From the NCBI RefSeq assembly GCF_949769225.1, contig NZ_CATKPB010000007.1: a stretch of DNA of 64,000 nt; one strand, given 5' to 3'. This document shows positions 16,265-24,960 of the stretch, in pieces. The notes under the pieces are model-generated. The model had not been told where the DNA came from. It worked only from the letters and a program-made list of their open reading frames with translations, and searched no databases. The stretch's first letter is position 1, and each line of letters opens with the position of its first letter. Source of the DNA: Peptoniphilus_A genitalis (GTDB lineage Bacteria; Bacillota; Clostridia; Tissierellales; Peptoniphilaceae). Made by a program: the position numbers and the translations under genes.

Positions 16265-17173
16265 ATGGAAAATATTAATATAAAGGCCCCTCGAGATGAC
16301 AAGAGGACCAGGACATTTTCGTGGGAAGAAGTATCTAAGTACTTCTTCCTACTTTGTTCTGTTCTTTCAATTTTCTTCTTACTCTTAATTTGCGTATTCA
16401 TCTTCAAAGATTCAATAGAATTTTTTGGAAAGCTAGGAGTGAAGAATTTTATCTTAAATGACTCTTGGGCACCTATGAATCAACCGCCAACTTATGGAAT
16501 CTTATCCATGATACTTGGCTCAATAATTATTACAGCCCTATCTTGTTTGGGAGCAGTGCCTGTTGCCATTATGGTGGCAGCCTACTTGGCCTTTGATTGT
16601 CCCAAAAAATTTTACAAGATTTTAAAGCCAGGACTTAATTTAATGACAGGGATCCCATCAATTGTTTATGGTTTCTTTGCCCTAACAATTATTGTTCCTA
16701 TTAACAAAAGTATTTTTGGTGGAAATGGAATGAATATTTTAAGTGCGTCAATTCTACTTTTAATAATGATTCTACCAACAATAATTTCTATGGCAGAGGC
16801 TGCTCTTAGGACTGTGCCAAAGTCTTATTATTCAGGTTCACTTTCTCTTGGCGCAAGTCATGATGAAACTATAACAAGAGTTATGATACCTGCTGCAAGA
16901 TCAGGAATCTTTGCAGGGATAATACTTGGAATTGGACGTGCTATTGGTGAAACTATGGCAGTAATCCTCGTTGCTGGTAACCAAACAAGACTTACACTTA
17001 ACCCTCTCAAGGGAATTAGAACTATGACTACAAATATTGTTTTGGAAATGGCTTATGCTGCTGGAGATCACAGACAAGCCCTAATAGCAACAGCAGGAGT
17101 CCTATTTATATTTATACTGATTATAAATACAAGCTTCTTCATAGTTAAGAACAGGAGAGAAAAAAATGACTAA
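16265..17173 (+). CDS. pstC: Phosphate ABC permease PstC
   Basis: A 302-residue inner-membrane subunit with about six TMs; the first lies near residues 20-48. The transporter loop GRAIGETMAVILVAGN carries the conserved EAA-type region. ATG 16265 follows AAAGGAAAT, whereas the longer frame from 16226 overlaps pstS with no ribosome site. It overlaps pstA by 8 nt. Confidence 0.95.
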   Translation: MENINIKAPRDDKRTRTFSWEEVSKYFFLLCSVLSIFFLLLICVFIFKDSIEFFGKLGVKNFILNDSWAPMNQPPTYGILSMILGSIIITALSCLGAVPVAIMVAAYLAFDCPKKFYKILKPGLNLMTGIPSIVYGFFALTIIVPINKSIFGGNGMNILSASILLLIMILPTIISMAEAALRTVPKSYYSGSLSLGASHDETITRVMIPAARSGIFAGIILGIGRAIGETMAVILVAGNQTRLTLNPLKGIRTMTTNIVLEMAYAAGDHRQALIATAGVLFIFILIINTSFFIVKNRREKND

Positions 17174-18047
17174 AATAATTGTCCTAGGTCTCTTGGGCCT
17201 CTTTATAATCTCAATTCTTGGACTTCACTTTGTTGGGAAGATGTCCTTTTATAAAATAACTACAAGACTATTTTCTGCTATGACTCTTGGAGTCCTAGTC
17301 TTTATAGTTTTGTTTGTTGTTGTAAAGGGAGTCTTGTCATTTAATCCAAGCATGCTATCTCTTAAGTATTCAACAGAAAACCTCTCCATGGGTCCAGCCA
17401 TTGTAACAACACTTTTAACAGTTGTCCTTTCAATTTTATTGGCATCACCTATAGGAATCTTTACTGCCATATTCCTAGTTGAGTACACTAGGGTAGAAAA
17501 CAAATTAGTAAGGGCAATTAGACTTGCAACAGAAACTCTTGCAGGCATACCTTCCATTGTCTATGGACTTTTTGGGATGTTGTTCTTTGGACTAAAATTA
17601 AAAATGGGATTCTCAGTGATTTCTGGTGTCCTAACAGTTTCTATTATGATTCTGCCAATTATTATTAGGGCAACAGAGGAAGCTTTAAAGTCAGTTCACC
17701 CATCAGTAAGGCAAGGTTCACTTGCCCTTGGTGCAGGTAAGCTTAGGACAATCTTCAAGGTTGTGCTACCAATAGCAATCCCAGGGATCTTATCAGGGAT
17801 AATTTTATCTGTAGGCCGTGTAGTTGGAGAAACTGCTGCCCTTATGTACACACTGGGAACGGCAACATCTCTTCCAAGTTCTCTTAAATCATCTTCAAGG
17901 ACTCTTGCCCTTCACATGTATGTACTTTCATCTGAGGGTAAGCACGTTGGAGAAGCCTATGCAAGTGGCATGGTCCTCTTGATTTTAGTTTTAATAATTA
18001 ACTGGTCTTCCACAAAACTTGCAAACAAACTTAGTGAGGTTGAATAA
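17166..18047 (+). CDS. pstA: Phosphate ABC permease PstA
   Basis: The 293-residue second permease subunit. It has an N-terminal TM pair, the PstA landmark ETLAGIPSIVYGLFGML, and the coupling loop GRVVGETAALMYTLGTA. Start and stop overlap pstC and pstB, so the set is one coupled transcript under Pho control. Confidence 0.95.
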   Translation: MTKIIVLGLLGLFIISILGLHFVGKMSFYKITTRLFSAMTLGVLVFIVLFVVVKGVLSFNPSMLSLKYSTENLSMGPAIVTTLLTVVLSILLASPIGIFTAIFLVEYTRVENKLVRAIRLATETLAGIPSIVYGLFGMLFFGLKLKMGFSVISGVLTVSIMILPIIIRATEEALKSVHPSVRQGSLALGAGKLRTIFKVVLPIAIPGILSGIILSVGRVVGETAALMYTLGTATSLPSSLKSSSRTLALHMYVLSSEGKHVGEAYASGMVLLILVLIINWSSTKLANKLSEVE

Positions 18048-18802
18048 TGAATACAAAAATGAGCGTTAAGGACTTGGATCTATACTACGGAGACTTCCAA
18101 GCTCTTCACAATATAAATTTAGACATAAAAGAAAGGGAAATTCTTTCCTTTATTGGACCATCAGGTTGCGGCAAGTCTACCCTATTAAAATGCTTAAATA
18201 GGATGAACGACCTAGTCCTTGGCTGCAAGATTGATGGAGAAATAAAACTTGATGGCGACGACATCTACGCCAAGAATTATGATGTAAATAAACTTAGAAA
18301 AAGAGTGGGAATGGTATTCCAACAACCTAACCCCTTCCCAATGAGCATCTACGAAAACATTGCCTATGGACCAAAGACTCATGGGATAAAAAACAAGGCT
18401 GAGCTTGATGAAATTGTTGAATCATCACTTAAGCAAGCTGCAATTTGGGATGAAGTAAAAAATGATTTAAAAAAGTCTGCCCTTTCCATATCAGGAGGCC
18501 AACAACAAAGGCTTTGTATAGCAAGAGCTCTTGCAGTTAATCCAGAAGTAATTCTAATGGACGAACCAACATCTGCCCTTGATCCAATTTCTACAGGAAA
18601 GATTGAGGACCTTGCCCAAGACCTAAAGGACAAGTACACAATTGTAATGGTAACTCACAACATGCAACAGGCATCAAGAATATCTGATCAAACTGCCTTC
18701 TTCTTAAATGGAGTTATTGTTGAGAAGGGAAAGACTGTGGATATCTTTACAAATCCAAGGGAAGAAAAAACGGAATTATATGTAACAGGAAGGTTCGGCT
18801 AA
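18047..18802 (+). CDS. pstB: Phosphate ABC ATP-binding protein PstB
   Basis: A 251-residue ATPase with Walker A GPSGCGKST, the PstB-specific stretch FQQPNPFPMSIYENIAYG, signature LSISGGQQQRLCIARAL, Walker B VILMDEPTSALDP and the H-loop THNMQQA. The length and motifs are entirely standard. It overlaps both neighbours by 1 nt. Confidence 0.97.
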   Translation: MNTKMSVKDLDLYYGDFQALHNINLDIKEREILSFIGPSGCGKSTLLKCLNRMNDLVLGCKIDGEIKLDGDDIYAKNYDVNKLRKRVGMVFQQPNPFPMSIYENIAYGPKTHGIKNKAELDEIVESSLKQAAIWDEVKNDLKKSALSISGGQQQRLCIARALAVNPEVILMDEPTSALDPISTGKIEDLAQDLKDKYTIVMVTHNMQQASRISDQTAFFLNGVIVEKGKTVDIFTNPREEKTELYVTGRFG

Positions 18803-19440
18803 TGAGAAAAAGATTTGATGAAGAATTAAGGCACTTAAACGACTTGGTTTTAGAGATGGCAAGTCTAAATGAGTCAGCCATTAAAAAGGCAATTTCACTT
18901 TTAGATGAAAAGAATAAAAATATTGCAGAAGATGTCATCCATGACGAAGAGAGGACAGACCAATACGAAAAGACTATCCAAAACCAATGCCTTAAAATTT
19001 TTGTAGAGCAACAACCAGCAGCAAGTGACCTTAGGAGGGTCTCTTCTGCCTTAAAGATGATTACAGACTTAGAAAGAATTGGAGACAATGCAAGAGACAT
19101 TGCAGAAATTTGCATGGGCCTCCCAGATGACTGTGACACAACAAGCCTCCCTCTTATAAAAGAAATGGCTGAGGCCACAGTAAATTTATTAAATAGGTCC
19201 ATTGATTCCTTTGTAAATTTAGATTTAGAACTTGCAAAAAAAATTGATGACGAAGACGACCTTGTTGACAATTATTTTCTAATGATTAGGGACCAATTAA
19301 TTGATATAATTAAGGCAGATTTTGATCCAGGGGCTGCCATTGACTTTATAATGATTGCCAAGTACCTGGAAAGAATTTCTGATCATGGAGTAAACATTGC
19401 TGACTGGGTAATCTTTACTGTAGAAGGTTCAAGAACTTAA
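18802..19440 (+). CDS. phoU: PhoU phosphate-signalling protein
   Basis: A 212-residue all-helical protein with two PhoU repeats, each with the metal-binding pattern E/DxxxD: ERIGDNARDIAE near 92-103 and ERISDHGVNIADW near 191-203. PhoU links the Pst transporter to the sensor kinase PhoR and restrains phosphate uptake. It is co-transcribed with pstB and directly precedes the phoB-phoR pair. Confidence 0.95.
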   Translation: MRKRFDEELRHLNDLVLEMASLNESAIKKAISLLDEKNKNIAEDVIHDEERTDQYEKTIQNQCLKIFVEQQPAASDLRRVSSALKMITDLERIGDNARDIAEICMGLPDDCDTTSLPLIKEMAEATVNLLNRSIDSFVNLDLELAKKIDDEDDLVDNYFLMIRDQLIDIIKADFDPGAAIDFIMIAKYLERISDHGVNIADWVIFTVEGSRT

Positions 19441-19470
19441 TAAGAAATCAAAATTTATAAGGATGATTTT

Positions 19471-20151
19471 ATGCTAATTTATCTCGTTGAAGATGATACA
19501 TCGATTTTAAAATTAATTGAATACTCACTAAAGACTAAGGGCTATGAGGTCAGGGCCTTTGAAAGGGGCAAGGACTTTTTTAAAGTTCTTGAAGAAAGAA
19601 AAGCTGACCTCGTCCTCCTTGACATAATGCTGCCCGACATGGACGGGATTGAAATTTTAAAAAGACTTAGGGCAAGAGAAGACACAAGGGATACTTGGGT
19701 CATAATGATAACTGCCAAGACCTCAGAATACGATGTGATCTCTGCCCTTGACGAAGGAGCAGACGACTACATCAAGAAGCCCTTCTCTGTCATGGAACTT
19801 TTATCAAGAGTTGGGGCAGTGGAAAGACGTGCTGGCAAAAAAGTTGTGGACACAGGAGTTCTTGACTACAATGGAATTGTTATTAAGGACAAGAACAGGT
19901 CCGTTACCATTGATGGAGTCCAAGTTGACTTTAGTTTAAAAGAATATGAAGTTTTAAAATACTTAATTTTAAATAAGGACATAGTTATATCTCGTGAGAA
20001 ACTCTTAACAGAAATTTGGGGTTACGATTATGAGGGAGAAACTAGGACTGTGGATATGCACATAAAATTAATAAGGGACAAGCTTGGCGACAAGAGAGGC
20101 TCAATAAAAACTATTAGGGGTATTGGTTACATGATGACCAAGGAGGAATAA
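19471..20151 (+). CDS. phoB: PhoB/PhoP-type response regulator
   Basis: A 226-residue OmpR-family regulator. The receiver begins IYLVEDD, with Asp51 in LLDIMLPDMDG and Lys in YIKKPF. The winged helix ends LRDKLGDKRGSIKTIRGIGYM. It is placed right after phoU and before a PhoR-type kinase, so it is the likely activator acting at the 15245-15298 repeats, giving positive feedback on its own operon. Confidence 0.92.
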   Translation: MLIYLVEDDTSILKLIEYSLKTKGYEVRAFERGKDFFKVLEERKADLVLLDIMLPDMDGIEILKRLRAREDTRDTWVIMITAKTSEYDVISALDEGADDYIKKPFSVMELLSRVGAVERRAGKKVVDTGVLDYNGIVIKDKNRSVTIDGVQVDFSLKEYEVLKYLILNKDIVISREKLLTEIWGYDYEGETRTVDMHIKLIRDKLGDKRGSIKTIRGIGYMMTKEE

Positions 20152-20152
20152 G

Positions 20153-21826
20153 ATGAAGAAAAGATTTTTCAGATACCTCCTTGGCATTGCCCTCTTGACC
20201 TTATTTTTATCAACTGTGGCATCCATGTTTATTTTTTATTCTGGCTATGCCAAGAGATCTAACGAAGACCTGAGAAGCATCATCATGACCATGGGGGAAA
20301 GTCTCAACAAGCATGAAGATGATATAACTTACTTGGAAGGACTTGCAAATAAAAAATTGGATTTCAGGATAACTTTGATAAGAGATGACGGCGAAGTTCT
20401 TTATGATTCAAAGAAGGATGTAAAGCTCTTGCCATCTCACAAGGATAGGCCAGAATTCATTGAAGCAAAACGACTTGGCTATGCCCAAGTGGAAAGATAT
20501 TCTAACACACTTTCCAAGGACCTCTACTATGTCAGTCTAAGGCTTGATGATGGAAATATGATTAGGATTTCTAGAGAGATGGACAACTTAATCGGTGCCT
20601 TCACAAAGGTTCTTCCTCTTGACATCTTAATGTCTATAGTGATTTTTATAGTGGCAGCTCTCGTTTCAAAGACCTTAACTAAGAAGACCTTTGAGCCACT
20701 TAACAGTCTTGAAGAAGACCTACTTAGCCTCGACACAAATATTTTTCCAGAGCTAAGTCCCTTCATCAATAGGATAAAAAAACAAAAGATTACTATAGAT
20801 GAAAACTACAGGGAGATTGCAAGAGAAAGGGACACAATTAATACAATCCTAAAAAATATGAGGGAGTCCCTTGTTATTGTTGATGAAAATAAAAACCTCT
20901 TGGCAGTGAATGACTCTGCAAGAGAAATTTTTAAGTCTAAGAGAGAAATCCTTGGAGAAAATATAATCAACCTAATAAGAGATGAAGAAATTTTAAAAAT
21001 GACTGACGAGGCCCTTATGGGAAAGAGCATCGAAGCCATAACAAGAATTGGCGACAGAGACTACAAGTACTATGTAAATCCAGTCTATGAAGACAAGAGG
21101 GTGAGGGGACTTTTGATCCTCTTCATTGATGAGACAGAAGAGATTAGGGCCCTAAGACTTCGTGAAGAGTTCTCTTCTAATGTTAGTCACGAGCTAAAAA
21201 CTCCTTTGACATCAATTTCTGGTTTTTCAGAACTTCTTGTCAATAACTTAGTAGAAGACAAGGACAAGGAAGGATTTTACAAATTAATTTATGATGATTC
21301 CAAGAGGCTCCTAAGTCTTGTGGAAGACATTATGAAAATTTCTGGACTTGAAAATGCAGGAGACTACGACAAGGAAGAAGTAGATTTAAGAGAAATTATT
21401 TCTGAAGTCCTAAAGGGATATGAAAATTTGATTGAAGAAAAAAATCTTGAAGTTAAGCTTGAAGGACAAGGCACTGTCTTTGAAAACAGGACCATGATCT
21501 GGGAACTCTTCTCCAACTTAATTAACAATGGACTAAAGTACAACAAGGAGGGGGGAAGGCTCGATGTAAAAATTTCTGAAGAAGAAAGAGCCTACAAGAT
21601 TATAATTGCCGACACAGGAATTGGAATCCCCCAAGAAGACCTTGCGAGGATCTTTGAAAGATTTTACAGGGTGGACAAGTCTAGGTCGCGCAAAGTTGGT
21701 GGAACAGGTCTTGGCCTCTCAATAGTAAAACACATCTTGCAAAAGATTGGTGGCAAGGTAAAAATTTCTTCACAGCTAGGTCAGGGAACGACCTTTGAAT
21801 TACTTTTAAACAAAGAAAATAAATAA
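20153..21826 (+). CDS. phoR: PhoR-type sensor histidine kinase
   Basis: A 557-residue kinase with TM1 near 8-28, an extracytoplasmic domain of about 130 residues, TM2 near 160-180, a HAMP-like linker, a PAS domain (about 235-330), HisKA with VSHELKTPLTS (His346) and an ATPase domain with NLINNGLKYN, ADTGIGIP and GGTGLGLSIV. This domain order is that of PhoR/WalK kinases. It is coupled to the regulator with a 1-bp gap. Confidence 0.93.
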   Translation: MKKRFFRYLLGIALLTLFLSTVASMFIFYSGYAKRSNEDLRSIIMTMGESLNKHEDDITYLEGLANKKLDFRITLIRDDGEVLYDSKKDVKLLPSHKDRPEFIEAKRLGYAQVERYSNTLSKDLYYVSLRLDDGNMIRISREMDNLIGAFTKVLPLDILMSIVIFIVAALVSKTLTKKTFEPLNSLEEDLLSLDTNIFPELSPFINRIKKQKITIDENYREIARERDTINTILKNMRESLVIVDENKNLLAVNDSAREIFKSKREILGENIINLIRDEEILKMTDEALMGKSIEAITRIGDRDYKYYVNPVYEDKRVRGLLILFIDETEEIRALRLREEFSSNVSHELKTPLTSISGFSELLVNNLVEDKDKEGFYKLIYDDSKRLLSLVEDIMKISGLENAGDYDKEEVDLREIISEVLKGYENLIEEKNLEVKLEGQGTVFENRTMIWELFSNLINNGLKYNKEGGRLDVKISEEERAYKIIIADTGIGIPQEDLARIFERFYRVDKSRSRKVGGTGLGLSIVKHILQKIGGKVKISSQLGQGTTFELLLNKENK

Positions 21827-21864
21827 ATTTTCAAAAGCTTTTAATAAAAAAATAATCTTAAATG

Positions 21865-21911
21865 ACCTATAGGGGTTGAACTTAAAAATCAACCCTTATA
21901 GGTTTTTTTTG
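21865..21911 (+). terminator. Strong terminator of the pst-pho operon
   Basis: A 15-bp stem, ACCTATAGGGGTTGA paired with 21889-21903 with one G-T pair, is followed by eight T (21903-21910). Confidence 0.93.
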
Positions 21912-22199
21912 GTATGTAAACTTTCTATACAATAAAAACTCCTTAAATCAATTTAATAGGGCTTAAAGGTATACAAGGTTTGGGATACTATAAGATTTTC
22001 AAAATTGAAATCAAAAATCAATTTATGTTATATTAGCTATTGATGATAAATGTAATCAAAATTAAAGCAGGAATCATTAACAATATTAAGGTTTATTTCA
22101 AGTAGCCATAAATTAGTAAATAATTGATTTTAAATATCATTGTATTATTGAAAAATTATTTTAAAATTTTGCTTAATTAGGAAATTTTTAAAAAAATGA
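21912..22199. other. AT-rich gene-free stretch
   Basis: About 290 bp without a credible gene. A 20-codon frame from an ATG near 22042 has no ribosome site. No RNA gene or repeat was recognised. The downstream end merges into the promoter at 22200. Confidence 0.5.
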
Positions 22200-22252
22200 T
22201 TGTAATTTATAGATTATTGGGTATAATGAAGGCAAAGAAAAAATTTAGGAGG
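22200..22252 (+). promoter_or_regulatory. Promoter and RBS of the DUF6110/P-ATPase operon
   Basis: -35 TTGTAA (22200-22205), a 16-bp spacer, -10 TATAAT (22222-22227), and a perfect AGGAGG (22247-22252) ten bases before the ATG at 22262. Confidence 0.7.
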
Positions 22253-22261
22253 TTTTTTATA

Positions 22262-22573
22262 ATGAATAAGAGATTAATTAATTTAGGATTAGGTTTAGTA
22301 GTAGGTGCCCTTGGTGGAAAAATTCTTGCATCAGACACTGCAAAAAAATTAGCAGTTAATACTGTTGCTGGTGGTTTAAAAATCAAAGAAGGCATCGACA
22401 AGAATCTTGAAAATGTAAAAGTTACTAGCGAAGATATTCTTGCTGAAGCAAAAATTAAAAAAGCTGAAGACGAAAAGAAGGAAGCTGAAAGAAAGGCTCA
22501 AGTAGACATAGAAAAAGTTGCTGATGCAGAAGTTGTTGAAGAAGAAGTTTTTGAAGAAGAAGTAGAAGACTAA
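22262..22573 (+). CDS. Small membrane-associated protein, DUF6110-like
   Basis: 103 residues. Residues 1-30 form a Gly-rich hydrophobic helix (LGLGLVVGALGGKILAS), the next 40 are amphipathic, and the tail from about 70 is a Lys/Glu coil ending in an acidic run (EEEVFEEEVED). This pattern resembles DUF6110 proteins that sit beside metal P-type ATPases in clostridia. ATG 22262 is fixed by the AGGAGG; the frame upstream to 22196 crosses the promoter. The stop is 1 nt from the ATPase start. A role in stabilising or regulating the pump is inference from context. Confidence 0.7.
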   Translation: MNKRLINLGLGLVVGALGGKILASDTAKKLAVNTVAGGLKIKEGIDKNLENVKVTSEDILAEAKIKKAEDEKKEAERKAQVDIEKVADAEVVEEEVFEEEVED

Positions 22574-22574
22574 G

Positions 22575-24650
22575 ATGATTGCTTCTATTGCTAGCAGGAC
22601 TCTGGGGAGAGCTCGTTTCACTTACGAAGGGAGCCTTCCAGATTCCAATGTAAATAAATTAAAATATAAAATTGAAGAGCTTGAGGGAGTTAAGTTCTGC
22701 AAAATTTCTCCCCTTGCTAACTCAATAACTGTAACTTATGAAGAAAAATATCTTCCTAAGATTGCAAGATTTATCTTGGACTTTGACTTAAGTGACTTAG
22801 ATGACTTTGAAATCGATGATCCAGACTTTGTACCACAAAATAATAGGGAAGTATTTCACATCTTGCGTGACGCCATGTACAGGAGGATTTTCTTTACAAA
22901 AATTATGCCAATGCCTTTGAGACCAATTGGGGTAATTATAAAATCTATCCCTTACATCAAGGCTGGTTTAAGAAGTCTTAAGAATAGGAAGCTTGACGTG
23001 AACCTACTTGATGCAACAGCAATTGGTGTATCTATACTTGATGGAGAGTTTGGCGACGCAGGTAGCATCATGTTCTTGCTAGGACTTGGCGAAGAACTAG
23101 AAGAGTACACACTAAAGAAGTCTAAGGATGACCTAGCTCAGTCCTTAAAATTAAATGTTGACAAGGTCTTTGTAGTTGAGGGAGATAAGAAGTATTTAAA
23201 GAAACTTGAAGAAGTAGAAATTGGCGAACTTGTTGAAGTCAACATGGGATCAACTATTCCTGTTGATGGAGAAATAATTAGGGGTTACGGAATGGTCAAC
23301 GAGGCCTCCCTAACTGGTGAGTCCCTTCCTGTTAAGAAGACTGAAGGCAAGACTGTCTTTGCAGGCACTGCCTTAGAAGAAGGAGCTCTCTTAGTAAAGA
23401 CTGCCAAAAAATATGACGACTCAAGGATCAACCATATAATAGAATTAATTGGAGAAAGTGAAAAGAATAAGTCTCTTGCAGAAAAGAGGGCAGAATCTCT
23501 TGCAGATTCAATTGTAAAATATTCCTTCCTTGGAGCAGGACTAACTTATCTTTTGACAGGGAACTTTATCAAGGCCAAGTCCTTCTTAATGGTGGACTTC
23601 TCTTGCGCCCTAAAACTTACAATGCCAATTGCAACAATGAAGGCAATCTCATCGGCATCAGAAAGAGAAATTCTTGTAAAGGGTGGAAGGTATCTTGAAA
23701 AGTTAGCCCACGCTGACTCAATAGTTTTTGACAAGACAGGAACTCTTACAAAGTCAGAACCAAAGGTTGAGAAGGTAATTGCCTTCTACGACCATGATGA
23801 AGATGAATGTCTAAGGATTGCAGCTTGTCTTGAAGAACACTTCCCACACTCAATTGCCAATGCAGTTGTAAAGGCTGCTAAGGACAAGGACCTTAAGCAC
23901 GAAGAAATGCACTCAAAGCCAGAGTACATTGTGGCTCATGGAATAAAATCAACTATTGAAGGAAAACCTGCCTTAATAGGATCTGCCCACTTCATACTTG
24001 AAGATGAAAAGATTCAAATAGACAAAGATCAAGAAGATAAGATTGAAGAGTTAAAAGAAGACTATTCACTTTTATATCTTGCTTTTGATGAAAAACTAAT
24101 TGCAGTAATTTGCATCAAGGACCCAGTTCGTGAAGATGCAAAATTCACTATTGATGCCCTAAGAGAACTTGGCTTCACAAGGATTGCAATGCTAACTGGC
24201 GACGCAGAAAATTCTGCAAGAGCTGTAGCAAAAGAACTTGAGCTTGATTATTACGAGTCTCAAGTCTTACCAGAAGACAAGAAAAATTATGTAGATAGGG
24301 AAAAGGAAGCAGGCAGAACTGTAGTTATGATTGGAGACGGCATCAACGACTCCATTGCTCTTTCATCAGCAGATGTTGGCATCTCAATGCATGAAGGTGC
24401 AGACATAGCAAAGGAAATTGCAGACATATCTATTAAGTCTGACTCCCTAAAGGAACTCATAGACGTAATAAAAATTGCAAGAGCTCTCGAAGGAAGAATT
24501 CACAGAAATTACAGGGAAATTATTTCCTTTAACGGAGCCCTAATTATCCTTGGAGTCTTAGGCTATGTTACAAACACTCGCTCAGCCTTCCTACACAATG
24601 CATCAACAGTTGCCATAGCAGGAAGAAACATGAGGGAGTATAGAGTTTAA
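22575..24650 (+). CDS. P1B-type metal-transporting ATPase with atypical SCALK membrane motif
   Basis: A 691-residue ion pump. The N terminus (about 1-75) resembles an HMA-like ferredoxin fold but lacks a CxxC metal site. The actuator loop carries the TGES motif (LTGESLPVKKTEG), the P-domain DKTGTLT and the hinge GDGINDSIAL. The membrane metal-site motif is DFSCALKLTMP in place of CPC or SPC, so the transported metal is not copper by rule. Related ATPases with divergent motifs often move Mn, Fe or Zn, but this is inference. It is coupled to the small upstream protein. Confidence 0.88.
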   Translation: MIASIASRTLGRARFTYEGSLPDSNVNKLKYKIEELEGVKFCKISPLANSITVTYEEKYLPKIARFILDFDLSDLDDFEIDDPDFVPQNNREVFHILRDAMYRRIFFTKIMPMPLRPIGVIIKSIPYIKAGLRSLKNRKLDVNLLDATAIGVSILDGEFGDAGSIMFLLGLGEELEEYTLKKSKDDLAQSLKLNVDKVFVVEGDKKYLKKLEEVEIGELVEVNMGSTIPVDGEIIRGYGMVNEASLTGESLPVKKTEGKTVFAGTALEEGALLVKTAKKYDDSRINHIIELIGESEKNKSLAEKRAESLADSIVKYSFLGAGLTYLLTGNFIKAKSFLMVDFSCALKLTMPIATMKAISSASEREILVKGGRYLEKLAHADSIVFDKTGTLTKSEPKVEKVIAFYDHDEDECLRIAACLEEHFPHSIANAVVKAAKDKDLKHEEMHSKPEYIVAHGIKSTIEGKPALIGSAHFILEDEKIQIDKDQEDKIEELKEDYSLLYLAFDEKLIAVICIKDPVREDAKFTIDALRELGFTRIAMLTGDAENSARAVAKELELDYYESQVLPEDKKNYVDREKEAGRTVVMIGDGINDSIALSSADVGISMHEGADIAKEIADISIKSDSLKELIDVIKIARALEGRIHRNYREIISFNGALIILGVLGYVTNTRSAFLHNASTVAIAGRNMREYRV

Positions 24651-24670
24651 AATTTAATTTAAGTCTAGAA

Positions 24671-24697
24671 AATAAAGCCCTAGGGCTTTATTTTTTT
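24671..24697 (+). terminator. Terminator after the metal ATPase gene
   Basis: The palindrome TAAAGCCC-TA-GGGCTTTA (24673-24690) is followed by a run of T. Confidence 0.9.
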
Positions 24698-24960
24698 GCA
24701 TATAGTAAATTTTTACTAAATATTTGGGGGGAATTTTAAAGGTAAAAAGGTCTAAGAAAAAGAAAAATATTTGAAGGCAAACGACTTGTAAAAGAAAATT
24801 GAAAATAAAGTAAAAAAAAATATACATTTTTTTATGGAATGTAAATTTTTTTATTTTCAATTCAAAAAAAATATTGTATAATTTTTTCCTAAAAAAATCC
24901 TCTAGCCGCATGTTGAGGGGGTTTATATATTATTATTGTATATTTAGGAGATGAGTAAAT
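24698..24960 (+). promoter_or_regulatory. AT-rich promoter region of the SLH surface protein
   Basis: A perfect -10 TATAAT lies at 24877-24882, with long A- and T-tracts upstream that could act as UP-like or curved DNA. No strong -35 is seen. A weak CCTC/GAGG hairpin (24899-24919) sits in the leader. AGGAG (24946-24950) precedes the TTG start at 24961. No gene is present in this interval. Confidence 0.55.

Noticed and set aside
21912..22199. Small gene in the gap after phoR
   Set aside because: The best frame is 20 codons, with no ribosome site or recognisable sequence.
24899..24919. Attenuator hairpin in the SLH gene leader
   Set aside because: The stem is only about 4 bp with a long loop and no T-run.
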